Below are positions 1 through 7,392 of a stretch of 33,196 nucleotides of DNA, piece by piece; within the stretch, counting starts at the first letter, position 1; each line of letters starts with the position of its first letter. The DNA is taken from contig CAAEUZ010000076.1 of the NCBI GenBank assembly GCA_900759385.1, positions 1-33,196 of the forward strand, written 5' to 3'. Position numbers and translations under genes: made by a program. The notes beneath the pieces are model-generated. The model was given only the letters and a program-made list of their open reading frames with translations, searched no databases and had not been told where the DNA came from. Origin of the DNA: an uncultured Oscillospiraceae bacterium (GTDB lineage: Bacteria > Bacillota > Clostridia > Oscillospirales > Oscillospiraceae).

Positions 1-1
1 A

Positions 2-987
2 GACGTTCCCCGCAAGGGGAACGTGGATAGAAATCCCGGGCTTGTCCTCGCCCGTCTCCTCAAACCACAGGACGTTCCCCGCAAGGGGAACGTGGATAGA
101 AATCCCCTCCGGCGCCAGTGCTGGGTCACCGAGGGTAAGGACGTTCCCCGCAAGGGGAACGTGGATAGAAATGCTCTGAAAGTTGGGAATAAGCCAGCTC
201 ATGTCAGGACGTTCCCCGCAAGGGGAACGTGGATAGAAATTGCTGAAATTGTCGCTTTTGCTGAGCAGGTCAACAAGACGTTCCCCGCAAGGGGAACGTG
301 GATAGAAATACCTATCCCGCAGATGATAACCTGAACGATTATGAACAGACGTTCCCCGCAAGGGGAACGTGGATAGAAATGCTTTGCACCGCGACGTCGT
401 ACCTGTCGCCCACAGACGTTCCCCGCAAGGGGAACGTGGATAGAAATGAAACGGTCCCTATAAATGTTACGCCTGTATCGGCGACGTTCCCCGCAAGGGG
501 AACGTGGATAGAAATATTTTCCGTGCCGTCGGGGTCTGTTGCAGCAGCCGACGTTCCCCGCAAGGGGAACGTGGATAGAAATTTGACGCAATTGCCGCCG
601 ATGCTGCGCAGTATATGACGTTCCCCGCAAGGGGAACGTGGATAGAAATTAGTCTCCCGACACGTCGCCGCCGCTGATGCCGCGACGTTCCCCGCAAGGG
701 GAACGTGGATAGAAATCCAATGGAGGCCGAGCGGCTTTCCTGAGGAGTTCGACGTTCCCCGCAAGGGGAACGTGGATAGAAATGTTTACGAGGAGCGCGG
801 CGGGGAAACCGGAGATTGACGTTCCCCACAAGGGGAACGTGGATAGAAATGCTGTTTTCCGGCATGAGCACGACGGCGGTCGGGCCGACGTTCCCCTTGC
901 GGGGGACGTGGATAGAAATATGTTGGCGCGCTGCACAGCGGCGTCCGCGCTCGGACGTTCCCCCTTGCGGGGAACGCGGATAGAAAT
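2..987 (+). CRISPR. CRISPR array, type I-C-like repeats, 15 repeats and 14 spacers
   Basis: Fifteen copies of a 33-nt repeat start at 2, 71, 140, 208, 277, 348, 415, 483, 550, 617, 684, 751, 818, 887 and 954 (the last is 34 nt). Spacers are 34-38 nt. The repeat holds a 7-bp stem GTTCCCC/GGGGAAC around a GCAA loop and ends in GTGGATAGAAAT, close to the GTGGATTGAAAY end of type I-C repeats. Repeats 1-12 are identical, repeat 13 has one change (GCAA to ACAA), and repeats 14-15 are degenerate. Degeneration at the right end and the handle-like 3' end put the leader to the left, outside the window. No cas gene is visible. ORFs across the array are artefacts of the repeat. No spacer obviously matches the rest of the window by eye. 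Confidence 0.98.
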
Positions 988-1070
988 GCCCGGCGCTCTT
1001 AACCGGCGCCTTTACCTGCGGCGTTGTTACTTGGACGGGGCGGAACTGAATATGGGTGTTATTTGCAGCA

Positions 1071-1100
1071 AAAGGCCCGGAGTTTTCTCCGGGCCTTTTT
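1071..1100. terminator. bidirectional rho-independent terminator
   Basis: AAAGGCCCGGAG-TTTT-CTCCGGGCCTTTTT is a near-perfect hairpin flanked by an A-run and a T-run. It lies between the right end of the CRISPR array and the convergent oxidoreductase gene, so it can serve both strands. The rest of 988-1110 shows no gene. Confidence 0.85.
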
Positions 1101-1110
1101 GTTCGTATAT

Positions 1111-3000
1111 TCAGATGCTTCTCCCTGCGGCGGAACCCTCACCTATGGCTTCCCAGGAGGTGCGGGCCTCAACCGCGTCGCCTGCTATCCGCACATCGAT
1201 GTTGGGCAGTTCGGATTTGATGGCGGCACTGAGCGGCTCGCAGGCCTTGTATCCCGCGGCCATGACTACCATATCATAACCTGACAGGACGCGCTCCGTA
1301 CCATTCTGCTCCACTGTGACATTCCCGCCGGACAGAGCCTTTACCCTGCAGCCGGTAAGCATTTCAATGCTGCCCTCGGCTCGCTCCATCATAAGTATGC
1401 GCGGTATCTCCGGCATATCCGAGCATATGGTGTCCGTCATCTCGACCACCGTGACACGGCCGCAGCCAGGGCGGATGAACTCCGCCGTTTCCATGCCTAC
1501 CATGCCGCCGCCGATGATCAGCACGTCGCCGCGCGCCCTGACGCTGCCGTTGAGGATGTCGCGGGCAAAGACGGTGTCCTCTGCACCCTGTATCGGCGGC
1601 TTGAACGGCTCCGCGCCAGTCGCTATCACGACGGCCTGCGGGTCTATTTCACGCACCAGATCCAGCGTGACTTCGGTGTTCAGCCGCACGTCTATGCTGA
1701 GGCGCTCAACCTCGCCTGTGCGCCAGCGCACCAGCTCATAGAGCCTGTCCTTGTAGGGCGGGACGGAGGCGATGTTGATCTTTCCGCCGAGCCTGTCGCC
1801 CTTGTCGCACAGCACGACGCCGTGCCCACGGCGCGCGGCCGTGACTGCAGCCTCCAGGCCCGCGGGCCCCGCCCCGACGACAAGCACCTTCTTCGGCTGA
1901 CGGGAGAGTGAGTAGTCGTGCACGCCCTCAAAGCCGAAATCAGGGTTTTGCACGCAGCCGGCCGGTATATCCAGGCAGTGCTGCAGGCAGTAGAGGCATT
2001 TGCGGATTTCGTTCTCACGGCCGGAGTAGAGTTTGTTCGGGTAATCCGGGTCAACTATCAGAGCCCGGCCCGTGGCAATCAAATCGGCCTTACCCTCCGC
2101 GAGCAGGCTCTCGGCGTAGTCGCCGTCGTGCAGCTTGCCGACGACTATGACGGGCACGTCCACGGCGGCCTTGATCTGCTCGGCAGCGGGGACGTTATAG
2201 CCGCGCTCGACGGCGACGGGGGCGATAACGTAGGGGATGGACTCTATAAGCCCGCCCGCTACGTGGATGGCGTCCACGCCCCCGGCGGCGAAGCGCCTGG
2301 CTATCTCCACCTTGTCGGCAACGGTGCAGCCGTCAGAGATGTGCTCGTCGCCGCTCAGGCGGACATTGACGGGATAGTCGGGCCCCACCGCTTCGCGCAC
2401 CGCGCGGTAGACCTCAAGCGGGAAGCGCAGGCGGTTCTCAAGCGGGCCGCCGTACTCGTCCGCGCGGTGGTTGTAGTGCGGGGACAGGAACTGGTTGAGC
2501 AGGTAGCCGTGCGCCGCGTGCAGTTCCACGAGGTCGGCGCCGGCCTTCTTGGCGCGCACCGCCGCGGCGGCAAAGGCGTCGCGGACGCGCTCCATGTCCT
2601 CGCGCGTCATCTCTCGGGCGTCGCCCATGGCGGAGGGGGCCATGGGCTGGCCCGGAGCATCATGCGCCTGCAGGCCGCCGTGCTGGAGCTGGAAACCCAG
2701 TTTTGCGCCATAGCGGTGGGCGATGCCTGCGAGACGGCTCATGCCGGGGATGTGACTGTCGCTGAACACGCCGAGCTGGAAGGGGGCGGAGAGGCCGCTC
2801 TCGTCCACGGCGGCGTACTCCATCATGATAAGCCCCACGCCGCCGCGGGCCCGGCGCTCTATGTAGGCGAAGTGCTTTTCCGAAGCGGAGTGGTCGGGGT
2901 TGGCGAAATTTGTGCCCATAGAGGGCATGACAAGGCGGTTCTTGAGCGTCAGCCCGCTGAATGTGAAGGGGCTGAACAGAAGAGGATACTTGCAGGCCAT
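1111..3000 (-). CDS. NADH:flavin oxidoreductase, old-yellow-enzyme/2,4-dienoyl-CoA reductase family (BaiCD/BaiH-like)
   Basis: 629 aa, the usual size for the multidomain OYE family that uses FMN, a 4Fe-4S cluster and FAD to reduce activated C=C bonds (2-enoates, dienoyl-CoA, bile-acid enones). Residues 1-330 form the FMN TIM barrel (HAAHGYLLNQFLSP near 161). Cys335, Cys338, Cys342 and Cys349 match the cluster motif CxxCx3Cx6C. A Rossmann motif VVGAGPAGLEAA begins near 374, and a second dinucleotide fold (IIGGGMVGMETAE) lies further on. It ends 3 bases after the upstream gene's stop, so the two form an operon. The substrate cannot be read from sequence; the pairing with a SnoaL-like protein recalls bai operons, but amino-acid or aromatic enoate reduction is equally possible. 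Confidence 0.88.
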   Translation of the reverse strand: MACKYPLLFSPFTFSGLTLKNRLVMPSMGTNFANPDHSASEKHFAYIERRARGGVGLIMMEYAAVDESGLSAPFQLGVFSDSHIPGMSRLAGIAHRYGAKLGFQLQHGGLQAHDAPGQPMAPSAMGDAREMTREDMERVRDAFAAAAVRAKKAGADLVELHAAHGYLLNQFLSPHYNHRADEYGGPLENRLRFPLEVYRAVREAVGPDYPVNVRLSGDEHISDGCTVADKVEIARRFAAGGVDAIHVAGGLIESIPYVIAPVAVERGYNVPAAEQIKAAVDVPVIVVGKLHDGDYAESLLAEGKADLIATGRALIVDPDYPNKLYSGRENEIRKCLYCLQHCLDIPAGCVQNPDFGFEGVHDYSLSRQPKKVLVVGAGPAGLEAAVTAARRGHGVVLCDKGDRLGGKINIASVPPYKDRLYELVRWRTGEVERLSIDVRLNTEVTLDLVREIDPQAVVIATGAEPFKPPIQGAEDTVFARDILNGSVRARGDVLIIGGGMVGMETAEFIRPGCGRVTVVEMTDTICSDMPEIPRILMMERAEGSIEMLTGCRVKALSGGNVTVEQNGTERVLSGYDMVVMAAGYKACEPLSAAIKSELPNIDVRIAGDAVEARTSWEAIGEGSAAGRSI

Positions 3001-3003
3001 GGC

Positions 3004-3489
3004 TTACCAGCTCTCCTTCGTAATAGCGGCCTTGACCCAGCCCTTGTCCCAGGGGGCGGTCTGGTCGATAACGCCGGTCAGCTCGGAGAAGAGCCACTTG
3101 CCGTCAACCTTTACATACTTGTTGCTGTACTTGCCGACAAGGATATAAGCGTCCTCAACGCCGTCAACAATCATGGTTACCATGCATACCAGGCAGAAGG
3201 TGCCCGTGGCGGTCTGGCCGTCAGGCGCGATTTCCACCATGGGAGTCATCATATTGTGCTGGCCCCAGGGTATGGCCTTGCCCAGGTTCTTCGCGTGCTG
3301 CTTGATGGCCTCATGGCCCTTGGCGGTGCCGCCGCAGCCCCTGATCTCCCAGAGCCCGTCGGGCACGAAAAGGGACGCTATGCCGTCTCCGTCATAGCCG
3401 ATGTCGAGATAGTATTCGTACTTGTACTGAAGCTGCTCGCACTCACGGATGTCTTCAAGACGCTGAATTCTTTCTTCCAGGGTAGCCAT
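3004..3489 (-). CDS. SnoaL-like/NTF2-fold protein (BaiE-like)
   Basis: 161 aa from ATG at 3489, which has GAGGA about 8 nt upstream; a GTG at 3516 would add 9 residues but has no good ribosome site. The sequence has the coiled N-terminal LEERIQRLEDIRECEQLQYKY and the cone-shaped NTF2 pattern (GLWEIRGCGG, GHEAIKQH, GQHNMMTP, GKYSNKYVKVDGKW) of the SnoaL_4 group, which includes the bile-acid 7-alpha-dehydratase BaiE and many polyketide cyclases. It lies first in a two-gene operon with the flavin oxidoreductase, suggesting a dehydratase or isomerase step on the same substrate. Function is inferred from fold and context only. Confidence 0.75.
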   Translation of the reverse strand: MATLEERIQRLEDIRECEQLQYKYEYYLDIGYDGDGIASLFVPDGLWEIRGCGGTAKGHEAIKQHAKNLGKAIPWGQHNMMTPMVEIAPDGQTATGTFCLVCMVTMIVDGVEDAYILVGKYSNKYVKVDGKWLFSELTGVIDQTAPWDKGWVKAAITKESW

Positions 3490-3659
3490 GTTTTCGTCCT
3501 CATAGTTCAATATCACATTCTGTAATAATTTTAGAATGCATTCTATAATCGTTATATATCACATACGCAATCATTTGTCAGGCATGTTAGAATTTTAATC
3601 TTTGACTTTTTGAGGGCGTTTGTGTATCATAAGTACAAACACTAAAACCGGAGGACAGC
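3490..3659. promoter_or_regulatory. divergent promoter/operator region between the oxidoreductase operon and the TetR gene
   Basis: A sigma-A-type promoter for the TetR gene is TTGACT (3602-3607), 17 bp, TATCAT (3625-3630). An inverted repeat GTTTGT (3618-3623)/ACAAAC (3635-3640) overlaps its -10, as expected of an autoregulatory TetR operator. A 14-bp perfect palindrome TAGAATGCATTCTA (3532-3545) lies on the oxidoreductase side and could be a second operator. Ribosome site GGAGGA precedes the TetR start. Confidence 0.6.
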
Positions 3660-4271
3660 ATGGACAACACTCTCAAGGTGCCGCGCCAGGTGCGCAGCCA
3701 GCAGGTGAAGAATCAGATTTTCCAGGCAGCGATGGAGCTGATGCGCGAATACGGTTACGAGTACGTCACGGTGGCCAATGTGTGCAGCAGGGCGGGGATT
3801 TCCGTCGGGAGCTTCTACCATCATTTCGGCAGCAAGGACGAGCTGCTGGCATATTATTTCGACGCTGGATACGAGGAGTATTGGCAGGAATATGAGAGCA
3901 AGCTCAGCGGCGACTTCATAGAGGACACCGTCGTTGTTTACAGCATGTACTCTCAGTACTGCATGGACCAGGGGCTGCAATTCATAAAGAACTTTTATAC
4001 TCCCAACAATAAGAGCCTTTACCTCGGGGATTTTACCAAGTCCGGCGAAAAGCATCTCCCCGTGATGAAAAAGTCGTATGTAATCCTGCAGGAGGCGCAA
4101 AAACGCGGCGAAATCAGGCCGGAAGAGGACATAAAGCAGCTCACAGAGGATCTGTGCATGCTGGAAAAGGGCCTCATCTTCGAGTGGGCGCTGAGCGACG
4201 GCGAATACGACCTGCTTAACTCCGTGCGCAGGATAATAACGAACATGCTGCGGGGAGTAATGGGCGGATAA
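3660..4271 (+). CDS. TetR/AcrR family transcriptional regulator
   Basis: 203 aa. The N-terminal TetR helix-turn-helix spans roughly residues 15-62 (IFQAAMELMREYGYEYVTV, then VCSRAGISVGSFYHHFGSKDELL). The C-terminal ligand-binding half is helical and not specific. The start ATG follows CCGGAGGACAGC. It is divergent from the SnoaL/oxidoreductase operon with operator-like palindromes between, so it probably represses that operon and itself; the ligand may be the operon's substrate. That regulatory link is inference. Confidence 0.9.
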   Translation: MDNTLKVPRQVRSQQVKNQIFQAAMELMREYGYEYVTVANVCSRAGISVGSFYHHFGSKDELLAYYFDAGYEEYWQEYESKLSGDFIEDTVVVYSMYSQYCMDQGLQFIKNFYTPNNKSLYLGDFTKSGEKHLPVMKKSYVILQEAQKRGEIRPEEDIKQLTEDLCMLEKGLIFEWALSDGEYDLLNSVRRIITNMLRGVMGG

Positions 4272-4294
4272 ATGAGATCGGTGACAGAGGCTTT

Positions 4295-4323
4295 TTGTCG
4301 GGCTGTTGAATGCCATGTATGAT
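4295..4323 (+). promoter_or_regulatory. putative promoter of the DUF3788 gene
   Basis: TTGTCG (4295-4300), 17-bp spacer, TATGAT (4318-4323), 42 bases before the next gene's start. Position and spacing fit; no other support. Confidence 0.45.
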
Positions 4324-4364
4324 GAATTGCCGGCAGCGAAGCCGGAAATGAAAGGGGCAGCGCC

Positions 4365-4778
4365 ATGCTTGAAAGTATACCGTCCCAGTCCGCCATGGAA
4401 GAACTGCTTGGCCGGGACCTGTTTGGGGTCTGGAGGGAACTCTGTGCGGCCATCGACGATAGGTACGATATGGAGCGGGTGTGGAACACCGGCGGCAAAA
4501 ATTGGACGTACGAGTACAAGTACCGCCGGGGCGGAAAAACGCTTTGCTGCCTGTACGCAAAACGAAACTGCTTCGGCTTCATGATTATCTTCGGGAAAGA
4601 CGAGCGGGCAAAATTTGAGGATATAAGGGGCACGCTTTCTGACGCCGTCTGCAGGCAGTATGATGAGGCGAAAACCTATCATGACGGAAAATGGGTGATG
4701 TTTGAACCGGCCAATACTGACGATTTTGCCGATTACATGAAGCTGCTGGCGATAAAGAGACGCTCTAACCGGAAGTAG
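4365..4778 (+). CDS. DUF3788 family protein
   Basis: 137 aa, soluble. The pattern of an N-terminal helix (MEELLGRDLFGVWRELCAAI), a central W...GGKNWTYEYKYRRGGKTLCCLYA strand pair, GFMIIFGKDERAKFE and a C-terminal helix matches DUF3788, a small cytosolic family of unknown role common in gut Firmicutes. The start ATG follows AAAGGGGC. It is monocistronic, between the TetR gene and spoVT. No function is known to me. Confidence 0.7.
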   Translation: MLESIPSQSAMEELLGRDLFGVWRELCAAIDDRYDMERVWNTGGKNWTYEYKYRRGGKTLCCLYAKRNCFGFMIIFGKDERAKFEDIRGTLSDAVCRQYDEAKTYHDGKWVMFEPANTDDFADYMKLLAIKRRSNRK

Positions 4779-4832
4779 CGGCCGGCATTTTGCCGTTAGG
4801 CCGGAGCAAATCTGAATACCGGCGCACTGAAC

Positions 4833-4864
4833 GGAGAGCAGGCGGCATATGCCGCCTGCTCTCC
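4833..4864. repeat. 32-bp perfect palindrome (hairpin)
   Basis: GGAGAGCAGGCGGC-ATAT-GCCGCCTGCTCTCC is perfectly self-complementary. No T-run follows, so it is a weak match to an intrinsic terminator, but its position after the DUF3788 gene and just before the spoVT promoter suggests transcription insulation or RNA 3' end stabilisation. Confidence 0.7.
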
Positions 4865-4878
4865 AAATTATCCCTCAC

Positions 4879-4907
4879 GCATAGCAGGTTGGAAACTGCG
4901 GATACTA
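4879..4907 (+). promoter_or_regulatory. sigma-G-like promoter of spoVT
   Basis: GCATA (4879-4883), 17-bp spacer, GATACTA (4901-4907). Sigma-G sites in Firmicutes resemble GYATR...CATNNTA, so the -35 fits and the -10 differs at one base. It lies 37 bases before the spoVT start and spoVT is a sigma-G gene in Bacillus subtilis, which supports the call. The spoVT ribosome site CAGGAGG sits at 4931-4937. Confidence 0.6.
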
Positions 4908-4944
4908 ATTCCTGCACATAGAAAAACAAGCAGGAGGTATTTAA

Positions 4945-5115
4945 ATGAAAGCCACCGGCATAGTACGCCGCATAGACGATCTGGGACGCGTAGTAATCCC
5001 CAAAGAGATCCGCCGCACCCTCCGTATCCGCGAGGGCGACCCGCTGCTGAAAACGTTGTACCCGTGGGAACGCTTCTGCGCCGCAATGCAGGAGGTGGGC
5101 CGAAAAGTTACATAA
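4945..5115 (+). pseudogene. spoVT: spoVT 5' part, truncated by element insertion and given a foreign 23-aa tail
   Basis: 56 aa from ATG 4945 to TAA 5113-5115. Residues 1-33 (MKATGIVRRIDD, LGRVVIPKEIRR, then REGDP) are the almost invariant start of SpoVT, the AbrB-type forespore regulator of late sporulation and germination genes. After Asp32-Pro33 the family normally continues LEIF; here it switches to LLKTLYPWERF and stops 23 residues later. The missing strand of the AbrB fold and the whole GAF sensor domain are found at 24216-24659. The protein should be non-functional as it stands. The 23-residue tail belongs to the element and is in frame with the recombinase in the circular form. Confidence 0.93.
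5016..5061 (+). other. attL, left junction of the element
   Basis: The core GGCGACCC is at 5035-5042, identical to 24207-24214, with the identity breaking on both sides. Left of the core is spoVT sequence; right of it is element sequence. With the right junction, the inner arms form an imperfect inverted repeat (CAATATTGTCAG left, CTGAAAACGTTG right, about 10 of 16 positions symmetric), as expected for attP of a large serine recombinase. Symmetry is centred on the GA at 5038-5039, the likely crossover dinucleotide. Confidence 0.85.
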
Positions 5116-5118
5116 ACG

Positions 5119-5147
5119 TTGTGGTTCCGGGTAAAATGTGGTAGAAT
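5119..5147 (+). promoter_or_regulatory. promoter of the leftmost element operon
   Basis: TTGTGG (5119-5124), 17 bp, TAGAAT (5142-5147), with TGG forming an extended -10. It lies just right of the truncated spoVT stop, 29 bases before the BRO-N gene. No terminator lies between the spoVT promoter and this point, so sporulation transcription can also run in. Confidence 0.65.
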
Positions 5148-5175
5148 TATATCAACAAACACGGGGGTACATATT

Positions 5176-6057
5176 ATGAACAACGACGCCATACAGCTTT
5201 TTGAGGATCAGCCGATACGCTCCGCGTGGGACGCCGAGCGCGAGGAGTGGTATTTTTCAGTCGTAGACGTGGTTCAAGTCTTGACTGAGCAGCCGGATTT
5301 CAACACCGCCAGGAAGTATTGGAACAAACTCAAGCAGAGGCTTTCGGCTGAGGGAGCCGATGAGTTGGTGACAAATTGTCACCAACTGAAATTGAAGTCT
5401 CCCAAGGACGGCAAGCGCTACAAGACCGATGTCGCGGACACGGAGCAGCTGCTGCGCATCATACAGTCCATCCCCTCGCCTAAGGCCGAGCCGTTCAAGC
5501 TCTGGCTGGCGCAGGTCGGGCGCGAGCGTATAGAGGAGACGATAGACCCCGAGCAGGCGATAGACCGCGCGCTCGAGACGTACCTCAAAAAGGGCTACAG
5601 CGAGGAGTGGGTACATCAGCGCCTGCTCGCAATACGGATACGCAACGAGCTGACCGACGAGTGGCAAAAGCGAGGCGTGCAGAAGGGCAAGGAGTACGCC
5701 ATCCTCACCGACGAGATAAGCAAGGCGTGGTCGGGCATGACCACGCGGCAGTATAAGCAGCTCAAGGGACTGAAAAAGGAAAACCTCCGCGACAATATGA
5801 GCGACCTCGAGCTGGTGCTGAATATGCTCGCCGAGGCATCCACGACTGGCATCTCGCAGACCGAGAAGCCCGAGGGTATGGCCGAGAACCTCGCCGTCGC
5901 CCAGCGCGGCGGCCGCGTCGCCGGCAATGCGAGAAAAGAGCTGGAGCGCGAGATGGGCCGCCCCGTAATAAGCGCCGAGAACGCCAAGACGATGAAGCTC
6001 GTCACCGACATCATCGAGGACGCGGCGAAACTGCCGGGGAAGGTGGAGGATGAGTAA
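5176..6057 (+). CDS. BRO-N domain protein (phage antirepressor/DinD-like)
   Basis: 293 aa from ATG 5176, which follows GGGGGT; the in-frame GTG at 5119 lies on the promoter and is rejected. Residues about 5-110 carry a BRO-N pattern (SAWDAEREEWYFSVVDVVQVL, then ARKYWNKLKQRL and ADTEQLLRIIQSIPSPKAEPFKLWLAQVG), a DNA-binding fold of phage antirepressors. The C-terminal part is helical and charged, as in DNA-damage-inducible DinD-like proteins (NMSDLELVLNMLAEASTT, then NLAVAQRGGRVAGNARKELE). As first gene of the element next to attL it may control excision or lysogeny-like maintenance. Precise function is unknown. Confidence 0.8.
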   Translation: MNNDAIQLFEDQPIRSAWDAEREEWYFSVVDVVQVLTEQPDFNTARKYWNKLKQRLSAEGADELVTNCHQLKLKSPKDGKRYKTDVADTEQLLRIIQSIPSPKAEPFKLWLAQVGRERIEETIDPEQAIDRALETYLKKGYSEEWVHQRLLAIRIRNELTDEWQKRGVQKGKEYAILTDEISKAWSGMTTRQYKQLKGLKKENLRDNMSDLELVLNMLAEASTTGISQTEKPEGMAENLAVAQRGGRVAGNARKELEREMGRPVISAENAKTMKLVTDIIEDAAKLPGKVEDE

Positions 6058-6062
6058 CACAC

Positions 6063-6084
6063 GCGGACGGCCTACACCGTCCGC
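6063..6084 (+). repeat. intergenic hairpin
   Basis: GCGGACGG-CCTACA-CCGTCCGC is a perfect 8-bp stem directly after the BRO-N stop, without a T-run. It may be a weak terminator or processing site between the BRO-N and phosphoesterase genes. Confidence 0.55.
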
Positions 6085-6105
6085 TCGCTATATCAGGAGG
6101 GAAAT

Positions 6106-6804
6106 ATGAACATCTACCTCACCGGCGACACGCATGGGCGCTTTGAGCGCATCGCGTGTTTCTGCCGCGACAACCACACGACATGCGAGGACGTGCTGAT
6201 CATCCTCGGCGACGCGGGCGTCAACTACTACCTCAATGGCCGTGATGAAAAGCTCAAGCGGTACATAGCCACGATGCCCATAACGCTGCTGTGCATCCAC
6301 GGCAACCACGAGGCGCGGCCCACGGCGGCGCTCGGATACGAGCCGGTCGAGCGCTTCGGCGGCACGGTCATGGCGCAGCGCGAGTACCCGAACCTGCTCT
6401 TTGCCCTCGACGGCGAGGTGTACGAGCTCGGCGGCAGAAGCTGCATCGCCATCGGCGGCGCGTACAGCATCGACAAGCACTACCGGCTTCTTCGCGGCGC
6501 GGCGTGGTGGCCCGACGAGCAGCCGGACGATGAAATCAAGCGCCGTGTCGAGTCCGCGCTCGCCCGCCGCGGCTGGCGAGTCGACGTCGTGCTCAGCCAC
6601 ACCACGCCGCTGAGCTACGAGCCGACCGAGGCGTTTTTGCCGTTCGTAGACCAGAGCACCGTCGACACGAGCACCGAACAGTGGCTGGACGAAATCAAGC
6701 GCAGGCTGCACTACGACCGCTGGTACGCCGGGCATTTCCACACGACGAAGTTTGTGGACAGACTGCGAATTATGTATCAGGACTATGCAAGGCTGGGGGG
6801 GTGA
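6106..6804 (+). CDS. calcineurin-like metallophosphoesterase
   Basis: 232 aa from ATG 6106 after a strong AGGAGG site. The metal-binding motifs occur in the family order: GDTHG (residues 7-11), GDAG, GNHE, an isolated His in LSHTTP, and GHFH near the C-terminus, giving the usual two-metal phosphatase or nuclease centre. Members of this size hydrolyse phosphomono- or diesters, nucleotides or nucleic acids; the substrate is not readable. Similar genes are frequent cargo on phages and integrative elements. It is co-directional with the BRO-N gene 48 bases upstream and ends on a strong terminator. Confidence 0.85.
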   Translation: MNIYLTGDTHGRFERIACFCRDNHTTCEDVLIILGDAGVNYYLNGRDEKLKRYIATMPITLLCIHGNHEARPTAALGYEPVERFGGTVMAQREYPNLLFALDGEVYELGGRSCIAIGGAYSIDKHYRLLRGAAWWPDEQPDDEIKRRVESALARRGWRVDVVLSHTTPLSYEPTEAFLPFVDQSTVDTSTEQWLDEIKRRLHYDRWYAGHFHTTKFVDRLRIMYQDYARLGG

Positions 6805-6840
6805 AAAGCAAAAGGTCGCCGACGGCGACCTTTTGCTTTT
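6804..6840. terminator. bidirectional terminator
   Basis: A 17-bp perfect stem (AAAAGCAAAAGGTCGCC, loop GAC, reverse complement) with A- and T-rich flanks separates the phosphoesterase gene from the convergent HTH gene. Its first base is the last base of the phosphoesterase stop codon. Confidence 0.92.
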
Positions 6841-6843
6841 ATA

Positions 6844-7230
6844 TTATCTCAGCCCCAGTTTTTTCAGCCTCGTAGACACTGCGCTGGGCGTGCGTTCCAA
6901 CAGGTTGGCAATTTGGTAAATATTCTTTCTGGCATCAACATACATTTCGCGTAGCAGCTTGTCCTCGGCTTTTGTCCATGGTTTACCCCCGTTTGGATAC
7001 CGTTCTGCTCTCTGCGCTTTGCGCTCCTTCTTCTTCTCCTCGCGCTCTGCGCGCTGCTTTTCAAGGATTGTACCGTATGACTCCAGCGAGCAGTTGTCGA
7101 GAACCGTGCGCAACGCCTCCTGCACGACCTCATTTGCGCATGAATCGTACTTAGGCAGCACACGCCCGGTTATCGGGTCAATGCCGATGCTCAGGTTTTC
7201 CACCATCGTCCTTGCCATGAGATCGTCCAT
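6844..7230 (-). CDS. small HTH (Myb/SANT-like) DNA-binding protein
   Basis: 128 aa. A charged coiled-coil stretch (EKQRAEREEKKKERKAQRAE) leads to a C-terminal helix-turn-helix: KPWTKAEDKLLREMY, then IYQIANLLERTPSAVSTRLKK, the pattern of SANT/Myb-like or sigma-like domains that appear in phage regulators. Start ATG at 7230 follows GGGAGG. It has its own promoter and faces away from the GmrSD-like gene. A regulator of the divergent defence operon, or a recombination directionality factor, are both possible; neither is shown. Confidence 0.65.
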   Translation of the reverse strand: MDDLMARTMVENLSIGIDPITGRVLPKYDSCANEVVQEALRTVLDNCSLESYGTILEKQRAEREEKKKERKAQRAERYPNGGKPWTKAEDKLLREMYVDARKNIYQIANLLERTPSAVSTRLKKLGLR

Positions 7231-7260
7231 AGATGCGCCCTCCCATTTTTAGTTATTTTC

Positions 7261-7289
7261 ATTCTATCAGCATGGTGCGGTCTTGTAAA
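7261..7289 (-). promoter_or_regulatory. promoter of the HTH gene
   Basis: On the minus strand: TTTACA (7289-7284), 17 bp, TAGAAT (7266-7261) preceded by TGA (extended -10). It is 31 bases upstream of the start. Confidence 0.6.
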
Positions 7290-7348
7290 CAATCCAGCGC
7301 GAAAAGCCCGGTTATTTTGCAAACATTATGGCGCCCGCTTTCCCTTTG

Positions 7349-7357
7349 TGCTACAAT
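7349..7357 (+). promoter_or_regulatory. extended -10 promoter of the GmrSD-like gene
   Basis: TGC followed by TACAAT (7352-7357), no good -35. The same TGnTAnAAT form occurs upstream of the other element genes. Confidence 0.45.
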
Positions 7358-7392
7358 AAATATAATATCGCCGAATTTTGGGGGTTGAGCGC

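Noticed and set aside
23..936. Overlapping ORFs on both strands rich in FPARGTWIE or FYPRSPCGER
   Set aside because: They are translations of the CRISPR repeats, not genes.
1918..3525. 535-codon plus-strand ORF
   Set aside because: Antisense shadow of the oxidoreductase and SnoaL genes in GC-rich DNA; no ribosome site or recognisable domain.
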